Shown: one piece after another, positions 52,252 to 59,421 of the stretch
Position numbering within the stretch: the first letter of the stretch is position 1
Layout of the letters: each line of letters begins with the position of its first letter
From: Clostridia bacterium
GTDB lineage: Bacteria > Bacillota > Clostridia > Oscillospirales > CAG-272
DNA: 64,000 nucleotides
Assembly: GCA_017504405.1 (NCBI GenBank)
Contig: JAFVRG010000012.1
Location: 1-64,000 of the forward strand
Direction: 5' to 3'
Notes under the pieces: model-generated
Database searches by the model: none
Seen by the model: the letters and a program-made list of their open reading frames with translations, nothing else
Told to the model about the DNA's origin: nothing
Made by a program: the position numbers and the translations under genes

Positions 52252-54783
52252 ATGGAGAATATAAAATTCGTAATCGAAAAAAGTGCGAGAATAGACAGGC
52301 TCGTGGACGACCTCTACGCAAAGATGCCCGAAATCGAGTCAAGCCGTGCGAAATTGGTTACAGAGAGCTATAAATCAACCGAGGAGCTGCCGATAATAAA
52401 GCGCCGCAGCGCCGCATTTGCGCATATACTCGAAAATCTCCCTATCGTAATCAGAGACGGCGAGCTGATAGTAGGCAGTCCCACAGTTGCGCCCCGTGGC
52501 TGTCAGACCTTCCCCGAATATTCCTATGAGTGGCTCCTCGACGAGCTCGACACGGTAGAAACCCGTGAGGCTGACCCCTTCTATATCAGCGAGAGCGCAA
52601 AGGCTGACCTTCGCAGTATAGCGCCGTATTGGAAGGGCAGAACGACGAGCGACCTCGCACGTGCGCTGATGGCACCCGAGGCGTATGCCGCATTCGTAGA
52701 GCACGGAATGTTCACCCCCGGTAACTATTTCTACAACGGAATAGGACACGTAAACGTTGACTATGCAAAGGTGCTCGCAAAGGGCTACCGTGGAATAATA
52801 GCAGAGGCGCAGAAGGCGCTTGACGCCGTTGAGGTTTACGACCCCGATTATACTCAGAGGGTTAATTTTCTCGAGGCAGTTATAGAGAGCTGTGAGGCTG
52901 TTATCGGATATGCCCACAGATACGCCGCACTCGCAAAGGAAAAGGCAAGAAATGAGAAGAATACAGAGCGCCGTGCAGAGCTTGAGCGCATAGCACGCAA
53001 CTGCTCACGTGTTCCCGAATTCGGCGCAACCGATTTCTGGGAGGCGTGCCAGTCCTTCTGGTTCGTGCAGTTCCTTCTCCAGGTTGAGTCGAGCGGACAC
53101 TCTATCTCCCCCGGACGCTTCGACCAATATATGTACCCCTACTACAAAAAGGATATTGATGCGGGCAAGCTGACGCTTGAAGCCGCACAGGAGCTTATCG
53201 ACTGTATATGGGTTAAGCTCAACGATATAAATAAGGTAAGAGATGCGGCATCCGCTGACGGCTTTGCAGGCTACGGAATGTTCCAGAACCTCATTGTCGG
53301 CGGTCAGGACATACACGGAATAGATGCGACAAACGACCTCTCCTATATGTGCCTTGAGGCGGCAATGCACGTTCCCCTTCCACAGCCCTCTATATCAATA
53401 AGAGTATGGAACGGAACACCCGATTCACTTATGATAAAGGCGGCGGCGCTGACAAGGCTCGGCACGGGACTCCCCGCTTACTACAACGACGAGGTTATGA
53501 TACCCTCTATTATGGCGAGAGGGCTTACCCTTGAGGACGCACGTGACTATTGCATTATCGGTTGCGTTGAGCCTCAGAAGGGCGGAAAGACCGACGGCTG
53601 GCACGATGCGGCATTCTTCAATATGTGCCGTCCTATGGAGCTTGTTTTCTCAAACGGCTACGATAAGGGCAAGAAAATCGGCCCCGACACGGGTGACGTA
53701 TGTGAGATGAAAACCTTTGAGGAGTTCTTCGAGGCATACAAGACTCAGCAGAGCTATATGATAAAGCTGCTCGTCAATGCAAACAACGCAATTGATGCGG
53801 CGCACGCAACACGCTGTCCGCTCCCCTTTGAGTCCTGTATGGTGGACGACTGCATAGGCAGAGGAAAGTCCTTGCAGGAGGGCGGAGCAATATACAATTT
53901 TACAGGCCCTCAGGGCTTCGGCATAGCAAACAACACAGACGGACTTATCGCAGTTCGTAAGCTCGTGTTTGAGGACAAGAAAATCACGATGCGTGAGTTA
54001 AAGGATGCGATAAACCACAACTTCGGCTACGGCATCAGCGGAAAAATGGCGGCAACCGTCACAGCAGAGGTAGCACGCAGTGTTGCCGAGGGCGGTGTCA
54101 GCCTTAACGAGAAAATCATTGAGGAAATATACCGTGAGGTAACGACGGCGGCATCCCTTGACCCGAACAAGAAGGCAAGATACAGGGAAATCAAGAGAAT
54201 GATTGACGAGGAGTGCCCGAAATACGGAAACGACATATTCAGCGTGGATATGTTCGCCCGTGAGGTCGCCAACACCTATACCAAAGAGGTTGAAAAGTAT
54301 AAAAACTACCGTGGCGGTATCTTCCAGGCAGGACTTTACCCCGTTTCCGCAAACGTGCCCCTCGGCGCACAGACAGGCGCAACGCCTGACGGACGCCTCG
54401 CATACACCCCGATAGCAGACGGCATAGGCCCTGCATCGGGCAGGGACGTAAAGGGCCCGACTGCAACGGCTAACTCGGTTGCAAAGCTGGAGCAGGGAAT
54501 TGCATCTAACGGAACGCTTCTCAATCAGAAGTTCCATCCCTCGGCGCTTGCGGGAATGGAGGGACTTATGAAATTCTCATCTCTTATCCGTTCTTATTTT
54601 GACCAGAAGGGTATGCATATGCAGTTCAACGTCGTAACCAGAGAAACTCTTCTCGACGCACAGAAGAACCCCGAAAAGTATAAGACACTGGTGGTAAGAG
54701 TTGCGGGCTACAGCGCACTGTTTACAACGCTTTCCCGCTCGCTTCAGGACGATATAATCAACAGAACGGAGCAGGGCTGGTAA
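52252..54783 (+). CDS. Glycyl radical diol dehydratase (B12-independent 1,2-propanediol dehydratase type)
   Basis: 843 residues. The thiyl Cys438 and base Glu440 lie in IIGCVEPQKGG, and the radical Gly819 in RVAGYSALF. In context it dehydrates 1,2-propanediol, made from lactaldehyde, to propionaldehyde. The related glycerol dehydratase and choline lyase share the motifs, but the fuculose aldolase and PduP favour propanediol. No N-terminal extension resembling an encapsulation peptide is seen. It is followed by its activase with a 1-nt overlap. Confidence 0.93.
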   Translation: MENIKFVIEKSARIDRLVDDLYAKMPEIESSRAKLVTESYKSTEELPIIKRRSAAFAHILENLPIVIRDGELIVGSPTVAPRGCQTFPEYSYEWLLDELDTVETREADPFYISESAKADLRSIAPYWKGRTTSDLARALMAPEAYAAFVEHGMFTPGNYFYNGIGHVNVDYAKVLAKGYRGIIAEAQKALDAVEVYDPDYTQRVNFLEAVIESCEAVIGYAHRYAALAKEKARNEKNTERRAELERIARNCSRVPEFGATDFWEACQSFWFVQFLLQVESSGHSISPGRFDQYMYPYYKKDIDAGKLTLEAAQELIDCIWVKLNDINKVRDAASADGFAGYGMFQNLIVGGQDIHGIDATNDLSYMCLEAAMHVPLPQPSISIRVWNGTPDSLMIKAAALTRLGTGLPAYYNDEVMIPSIMARGLTLEDARDYCIIGCVEPQKGGKTDGWHDAAFFNMCRPMELVFSNGYDKGKKIGPDTGDVCEMKTFEEFFEAYKTQQSYMIKLLVNANNAIDAAHATRCPLPFESCMVDDCIGRGKSLQEGGAIYNFTGPQGFGIANNTDGLIAVRKLVFEDKKITMRELKDAINHNFGYGISGKMAATVTAEVARSVAEGGVSLNEKIIEEIYREVTTAASLDPNKKARYREIKRMIDEECPKYGNDIFSVDMFAREVANTYTKEVEKYKNYRGGIFQAGLYPVSANVPLGAQTGATPDGRLAYTPIADGIGPASGRDVKGPTATANSVAKLEQGIASNGTLLNQKFHPSALAGMEGLMKFSSLIRSYFDQKGMHMQFNVVTRETLLDAQKNPEKYKTLVVRVAGYSALFTTLSRSLQDDIINRTEQGW

Positions 54784-55568
54784 TGAGCATATACGATAGC
54801 AGAGGACGGATTTTCAATATCCAGCGCTTTTCTATCCACGACGGCCCGGGCATACGTACTATAGTGTTTTTGAAGGGTTGCTTTCTTCGCTGTGCGTGGT
54901 GCTGTAACCCCGAATCGCAGGAATACGATATTCAGACGATGACTGAGGGCGGTAAGATAAAAACCGTCGGACGTGACGTAACCGTATCCGAGCTTATGGA
55001 CGAGATACTCGCCGATATGCCATACTACCGCAGGAGCGGCGGGGGTGTCACCCTGTCGGGCGGCGAGATGCTCGCTCAGCATAAATTCGCACGTGATTTA
55101 CTCCGTGCCTGCAAGGAGGCGGGACTGCATACGGCGGTAGAGTCCACCGCCTACGCACCGTTTGATAAGATAGAGGAGCTTTTGCCCTACATAGACCTCT
55201 ACCTTATGGATATAAAGCATATGGATTCAAAAAAGCATAAGGAGTATACGGGTGTCCCAAATCACCTGATACTCGAAAATGCGAGGAAAATAGCAGAGAG
55301 CGGAGCGAAGCTCGTAATCAGAACTCCCGTAATCCCCGGATTTAACGATAAAAGGGAGGATATTAAGGCAATTTCCGATTTTGCCAAAACACTCCCCGGA
55401 GTCAGCGAGCATCATCTGCTCCCCTACCACCGTCTCGGACAGGATAAGTACGCAGGGCTTGGCAGGGTTTACGCAATGCAGGGCATAGAGCCCCCCTCGC
55501 ATGAAAAAATGGAATATTTACTCTCCGTAGCACAGGAGAGCGGTCTTAGATGCCAGATTGGAGGATAA
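54783..55568 (+). CDS. Glycyl radical enzyme activase, compact form
   Basis: 261 residues, radical SAM. The cluster motif CFLRCAWC (CxxxCxxC) lies near residues 38-45. SGGEML and VIPGFNDKREDI are SAM-binding features. Diol-dehydratase activases normally carry a ferredoxin-like insert with 4-8 extra Cys after this motif. Here only about 25 residues, without Cys, link it to the next helix, as in pyruvate formate-lyase activase. It installs the glycyl radical on the preceding protein. Confidence 0.93.
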   Translation: MSIYDSRGRIFNIQRFSIHDGPGIRTIVFLKGCFLRCAWCCNPESQEYDIQTMTEGGKIKTVGRDVTVSELMDEILADMPYYRRSGGGVTLSGGEMLAQHKFARDLLRACKEAGLHTAVESTAYAPFDKIEELLPYIDLYLMDIKHMDSKKHKEYTGVPNHLILENARKIAESGAKLVIRTPVIPGFNDKREDIKAISDFAKTLPGVSEHHLLPYHRLGQDKYAGLGRVYAMQGIEPPSHEKMEYLLSVAQESGLRCQIGG

Positions 55569-55569
55569 A

Positions 55570-55929
55570 ATGGAGCTTCAGGACAAAATGAGAATAGTGC
55601 AGGAGTTAGTACCCGGTAAGCAGGTAACTCTTTGCCATATAATTGCAAATCCCGACGACGTTTTGTACGTAAAGCTGGGACTCGACCCCAAGGTGGATTA
55701 TACACGCAGTGCGATAGGCGTTCTGACTATCAGCCCTGCCGAGAGTGCGGTTATAGCCGCAGATATTGCGATAAAATCATCGGGTGCGGAGATAGGCTTT
55801 GTCGACAGATTTACGGGCACGCTCATTATATCGGGCAGTGTGTCGAGCGTTGAGTCGGCATTCACGGCGATAAGGAGTTATGTAATTGATAAGCTCGGAT
55901 ACACCTGCTGTGAGATAACGAGAACATAA
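55570..55929 (+). CDS. pduU: EutS/PduU-type BMC-H shell protein
   Basis: 119 residues with the circularly permuted BMC fold: N-terminal strand ELVPGKQVTLCHIIANP, then GVLTISPAESAVIAADIAIKSSG. PduU hexamers carry a beta-barrel over the pore. ATG 55570 follows GGAGG by 5 nt. Confidence 0.9.
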   Translation: MELQDKMRIVQELVPGKQVTLCHIIANPDDVLYVKLGLDPKVDYTRSAIGVLTISPAESAVIAADIAIKSSGAEIGFVDRFTGTLIISGSVSSVESAFTAIRSYVIDKLGYTCCEITRT

Positions 55930-55930
55930 T

Positions 55931-56362
55931 ATGAAAAAGATAATTCTTATCGGCAGGGTTGCGGCGGGCAAAACCACGCTCACACAGGCTTTGCGAGGCG
56001 AGGAGATAAAGTATTTCAAAACGCAGTACGTAAACTACCTCGACACGGTTATCGATACCCCCGGTGAGTATACCGAGCTCAGGCAAACGAGCGGTGCGCT
56101 CGCGCTCTATTCCTACGAGGCTGACGTTGTCGGACTCGTTCTGAGCGCAAACGAGCCGTACTCGATATTTTCGCCCAATATAACGAGCCTTGTCAACCGT
56201 GAGGTTATAGGCATCGTGGCGGGAATAGACAAGCCCGATGCAAACGTCGAGCGTGCCACACGCTGGTTAAAGCTCGCAGGATGTAAGAAAATTTTCCCCG
56301 TCAGCGCAGTAACGGGCGAGGGGCTCTCGGATATTTTGAAGTATCTTGAAAAGGAAGATTGA
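55931..56362 (+). CDS. pduV: PduV/EutP-type small GTPase-like protein
   Basis: 143 residues. P-loop GRVAAGKTT (residues 8-16), DTPGEYTE (G3-like) and a G4-like element GIDKPD. PduV binds PduU and has been linked to movement of compartments along filaments. Its place between pduU and a ParA gene supports a role in positioning. Confidence 0.9.
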   Translation: MKKIILIGRVAAGKTTLTQALRGEEIKYFKTQYVNYLDTVIDTPGEYTELRQTSGALALYSYEADVVGLVLSANEPYSIFSPNITSLVNREVIGIVAGIDKPDANVERATRWLKLAGCKKIFPVSAVTGEGLSDILKYLEKED

Positions 56363-56363
56363 T

Positions 56364-57155
56364 ATGAGTAAAACGCAAGTGATAGCCTTTGCCAACAACA
56401 AGGGCGGAAGCGGAAAGACAACGACCTGCTCCAACGTGGGCTGTGCTATGGCTCTGTCGGGCAAGAGGGTGCTCCTTATCGACGGAGATATGCAGATGAA
56501 TCTGACGCTCTCATTCTTTGACGAGGATAGGGCAATGGAGCTGGCACAGAGCGGACGCAGCCTTTATGAGGCTGTGAAAAAGGAGGATGACCTCTCCGAC
56601 TATATAATCCCTACGCAGTATGAGGGATTGGACATAATTCCGTCGTCCTCGCTTATGAGCTCTATTGAGTTTGAGCTGTTCGCCAAATGGCAGAGGGAGC
56701 TTATCCTCAAAAAGTGCCTTGAACGTGTGAGAGCCCGTGGGTATTACGATTACATACTCATAGATGCACCCCCCACTCTCGGCGGTTGGGTAATGAATAT
56801 AATGTGCGCCAGCGACAGTATAATAATTCCTGTAGAGGCGAGCCCCTGGGGACTTTTCGGACTTGCCAACCTCTTCGATTTCTTCCGTCAGGTTAAAAAT
56901 ATTGCCCCACGCCTTTCGGTTCTCGGTATCGCAATAACCAAGGCTGACGAGAGGAAAAATTACTTCAAGCAGACGAGGGAAATTCTCTCGGAGATGGACA
57001 GCGCACGGCTGTTTGACACATACATTCGTGTTGACAGCGCAGTGGAATGGGCGCAGGATAACAGCCAGCCCGTGGTTGCGTATAAAAAATACAGTCGCAG
57101 TGCGATTGAATATAAAAAGCTTGCAAAGGAGATTATGAGCTATGCCGATAGGTAA
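56364..57155 (+). CDS. ParA-family ATPase, McdA-like candidate
   Basis: 263 residues. The deviant Walker A NNKGGSGKTT (with the signature Lys), LIDGDMQMNLTLS and Walker B YILIDAPPTLGG define a ParA/MinD-type ATPase that would bind the nucleoid in its ATP state. It starts 1 nt after pduV and overlaps the next gene by 14 nt. No ParB-like gene or parS context is present, so chromosome partition is unlikely. McdA positions carboxysomes, and a similar job for this compartment is the natural inference. Confidence 0.88.
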   Translation: MSKTQVIAFANNKGGSGKTTTCSNVGCAMALSGKRVLLIDGDMQMNLTLSFFDEDRAMELAQSGRSLYEAVKKEDDLSDYIIPTQYEGLDIIPSSSLMSSIEFELFAKWQRELILKKCLERVRARGYYDYILIDAPPTLGGWVMNIMCASDSIIIPVEASPWGLFGLANLFDFFRQVKNIAPRLSVLGIAITKADERKNYFKQTREILSEMDSARLFDTYIRVDSAVEWAQDNSQPVVAYKKYSRSAIEYKKLAKEIMSYADR

Positions 57156-57501
57156 GAATGCTATTAAAAGAGTAGAGAATAACGGCTACTCAAAGGTTAA
57201 GACAGACGCTCCCGATATGGAAAACAGCACGGTTGCGGAAAAGAAGGCACCTGTAAAGAAAGCCCCCGCAAAGGCAACGGTAAAGCCCCAAGAGAAGAAA
57301 GCGCCTGTAAAGGTTGCAGAAAAGTCAGTGGAGAAAAAAACTCCCGCAAAGGCAGTGGCTAAGCCCCAAGAGAAGAAAGCGCCTGTAAAGGCGACGGCAA
57401 AGCCCCAAGAGAAGAAAGCACCTGCGAAAAAAGCCGCAGAGGGCAAGGACGAATTTGCTTATATAAATCTTGGCAAAGAGCTTCCTACGTATCTTCTTTA
57501 A
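57142..57501 (+). CDS. Low-complexity Lys/Ala/Pro protein, McdB-like candidate
   Basis: 119 residues. It has a short N-terminal segment (MPIGKNAIKRVENNGYSKVK), a disordered middle built from repeated KPQEKKAPVK units, and a conserved-looking end EFAYINLGKELPTYLL. The strongly basic, phase-separation-prone make-up and the 14-nt overlap with the ParA gene suggest an adaptor between ParA and the shell, as McdB is for McdA. There is no sequence match I can cite, so this is inference from context and composition. AGGAG lies 10 nt before ATG. Confidence 0.75.
   Translation: MPIGKNAIKRVENNGYSKVKTDAPDMENSTVAEKKAPVKKAPAKATVKPQEKKAPVKVAEKSVEKKTPAKAVAKPQEKKAPVKATAKPQEKKAPAKKAAEGKDEFAYINLGKELPTYLL
57283..57425 (+). 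repeat. Three copies of a KPQEKKAPVK-coding repeat
   Basis: The string AAGCCCCAAGAGAAGAAAG recurs at 57283, 57361 and 57399. Near-identical bases, not only residues, imply recent expansion of the disordered region. Confidence 0.85.
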
Positions 57502-57514
57502 TTTTAATAAAGCG

Positions 57515-57541
57515 AAAAAGGCGGAATAAACCGCCTTTTTT
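57515..57541 (+). terminator. Terminator of the BMC operon
   Basis: AAAAAGGCGG pairs with CCGCCTTTTT over a 6-nt loop, with a T run. It lies 14 nt after the last gene and closes a transcript of about 15 kb. Confidence 0.9.
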
Positions 57542-57703
57542 ATCTGCTTTTTTCGCTTTTTTTGATTTATTTGCAAAACGCCGAGCCTTGCGTCCTTGAC
57601 GGCGAGGCACAAAAGAGAGGGTGGGGCATAGTATGATAGCGTAAGGACAGTAAACATATTTTCACGGCAAGGTCCTTAACTAAAACTTATACGAGGTATC
57701 AAT

Positions 57704-57802
57704 ATGAACAACAACTGCCTTTGCCACATCTTCGACGATAACTGCACCTGGATTATCATCATTGCTCTTATCATTCTCTTCTGTTGCTGCTGCAACGGTT
57801 AA
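57704..57802 (+). CDS. 32-residue Cys-rich membrane micropeptide
   Basis: MNNNCLCHIFDDNCTW, then a hydrophobic run IIIIALIILF, then CCCCNG. It has GAGGT 7 nt before ATG and its own terminator, so it is a real short gene. One transmembrane helix with Cys clusters on both sides suggests a small membrane protein, possibly spore-related or metal/redox linked like other Cys-tailed clostridial peptides. Function unknown. Confidence 0.7.
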   Translation: MNNNCLCHIFDDNCTWIIIIALIILFCCCCNG

Positions 57803-57810
57803 GACGGCAA

Positions 57811-57846
57811 AAAAGGGGCTGTTGCACTGGCAACAGCCCTTTTTCT
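57811..57846 (+). terminator. Terminator of the micropeptide gene
   Basis: A strong stem GGGCTGTTGC/GCAACAGCCC with a 4-nt loop, flanked by A and T runs. Confidence 0.9.
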
Positions 57847-57880
57847 TTTGATTTCAACCGATTTTGATGCTGACAGCGCA

Positions 57881-57909
57881 TTGACACTTAAAGGTATTTG
57901 TGCTATAAT
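57881..57909 (+). promoter_or_regulatory. Consensus promoter of the GT2/GtrA operon
   Basis: TTGACA (57881-57886), 17 bp, TATAAT (57904-57909). Confidence 0.85.
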
Positions 57910-57941
57910 AATTCAGATCAGTAAATTTCAGGAGATAAAAT

Positions 57942-58886
57942 ATGCTGCTTTCTTTGATAGTACCGTGCTTTAATGAGGAGGAGGCTCTTCCTCCGTTTTA
58001 TGAGGAGCTCAACAGGGTATTGGAAACAATCCCGAGCTACGATGCCGAAATACTTTTTATAGACGACGGCTCCAAGGATAAAACCCTGAGCATTTTAAAG
58101 GATTTTGCAGATAAGGACGAGCGGGTAAGGTATATTTCATTTTCAAGAAACTTTGGCAAGGAGTCGGCTATGTATGCAGGCTTTTGCAATGCTACGGGCG
58201 ACTACGTTGCCGTAATGGATGCGGATATGCAGGACCCCCCATCGCTTTTGCCCGAGATGCTGAGCATAATCGAGAGTGGGGAATATGACAGCGTTGCGAC
58301 ACGCAGGGCAACGAGGAAGGGTGAGCCGAGGCTGCGCTCCGCCTTTGCACGGCTTTTCTATAAAATTATGCGTAAAATATCAAAGACCGACGTTGTTGAC
58401 GGCGCACGTGACTTTCGTCTGATGCGGAGGGAAATGGTTGATGCTATTGTCTCTATGTGCGAGTACAACCGTTTTTCCAAGGGTATTTTTGGTTGGATTG
58501 GCTTCAAAACCTACTGGCTGGCGTACGAAAACGTAGAAAGGGTTGCGGGTAAAACGAAGTGGAACTTCTGGAGCCTTTTCAGATATTCCATTGAGGGCAT
58601 TGTGAATTTTTCGGAGGCGCCGTTGAACATTGCGTCATACGGTGGAATTGCCCTGACGTTTGCGTCTGTAATCGCAATTTTATTTGTCTTTTTCAGGGCT
58701 ATTTTCTTCGGCGGTGCGGTGGCCGGCTGGCCCTCGACGGTTTGTATCATCCTGTTTATCGGCGGAGTTCAGCTGTTTTGCATGGGAATTATAGGTAAAT
58801 ACATAGCAAAGATATATTCCGAAACAAAACACAGACCGCACTACATCGTGGCACAGACAAACAAAGAAAACGTTGTTAAAAAATAA
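57942..58886 (+). CDS. GT2 glycosyltransferase, GtrB/DPM1-like, with two membrane segments
   Basis: 314 residues. The GT-A domain (1-230) has LIVPCFNEEEALPP, FIDDGSKDKT and the metal site MDADMQDPP. Two C-terminal hydrophobic hairpins (about 225-300) anchor it. GtrB-type enzymes load a sugar onto undecaprenyl phosphate. The following GtrA-like gene is the matching flippase, so it probably feeds surface glycan decoration. Confidence 0.92.
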   Translation: MLLSLIVPCFNEEEALPPFYEELNRVLETIPSYDAEILFIDDGSKDKTLSILKDFADKDERVRYISFSRNFGKESAMYAGFCNATGDYVAVMDADMQDPPSLLPEMLSIIESGEYDSVATRRATRKGEPRLRSAFARLFYKIMRKISKTDVVDGARDFRLMRREMVDAIVSMCEYNRFSKGIFGWIGFKTYWLAYENVERVAGKTKWNFWSLFRYSIEGIVNFSEAPLNIASYGGIALTFASVIAILFVFFRAIFFGGAVAGWPSTVCIILFIGGVQLFCMGIIGKYIAKIYSETKHRPHYIVAQTNKENVVKK

Positions 58887-58924
58887 AACGGGCTTTGCCT
58901 GTTTCTATGTATGGAATTTGAAAA

Positions 58925-59359
58925 ATGAAAGCACTTATTGAGCAGTTTAAAAAGCACAGGGAAGTGATAATGTATATCATTTTCGGAGTGCTGACCACCG
59001 TTGTTGATATACTGGTTTTCTCGCTGCTGGCTCATACGATTTTTGATACTGAAAACCCGCTGTTAGCACAGATAGCCAATATAATAGCGTGGATAGCGGC
59101 TGTGGCGTTTGCATACGTAACCAACCGTATTTTTGTATTTGAAAGTAAGGAAAAAAGGATTCTCATAGAGATTCTCAGCTTTACGGCATCCAGACTGCTG
59201 ACGTTGGTGCTGGACGCAATTTTAATTTACGTTCTCGCCTCGCTCATCGGAATAAATCCTGATGTATCAAATATAATTTCAAACGTAGTTGTCATTGTTC
59301 TTAATTACGTAATAAGCAAGCTCTTTGTTTTCAGAAGGGCTAAGAAAAACAATCCGTAA
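58925..59359 (+). CDS. GtrA-like membrane protein
   Basis: 144 residues with four hydrophobic helices; YIIFGVLTTVVDILVFSLL, AYVTNRIFVFES and VVIVLNYVISKLFVFR are typical of GtrA, thought to flip undecaprenyl-phospho-sugar. It lies 38 nt after the GT2 gene in the same operon. Confidence 0.9.
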   Translation: MKALIEQFKKHREVIMYIIFGVLTTVVDILVFSLLAHTIFDTENPLLAQIANIIAWIAAVAFAYVTNRIFVFESKEKRILIEILSFTASRLLTLVLDAILIYVLASLIGINPDVSNIISNVVVIVLNYVISKLFVFRRAKKNNP

Positions 59360-59373
59360 TATAAATAAAAAAA

Positions 59374-59420
59374 TACCCCCGAAACGGAAGCTATCCGTCA
59401 CAGGGGGTGTTTTTTTATGC
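59374..59420. terminator. Bidirectional terminator between the gtrA-like and DUF6056-like genes
   Basis: A two-part stem (CCCCC/GGGGG outside, ACGGA/TCCGT inside) is flanked by A and T runs on both sides. Confidence 0.75.
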
Positions 59421-59421
59421 T

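Noticed and set aside
56364-57155. Chromosome or plasmid partition gene pair (ParA/ParB)
   Set aside because: The downstream protein has no ParB or ribbon-helix-helix features, no parS-like sites are seen, and the genes overlap with a BMC operon.
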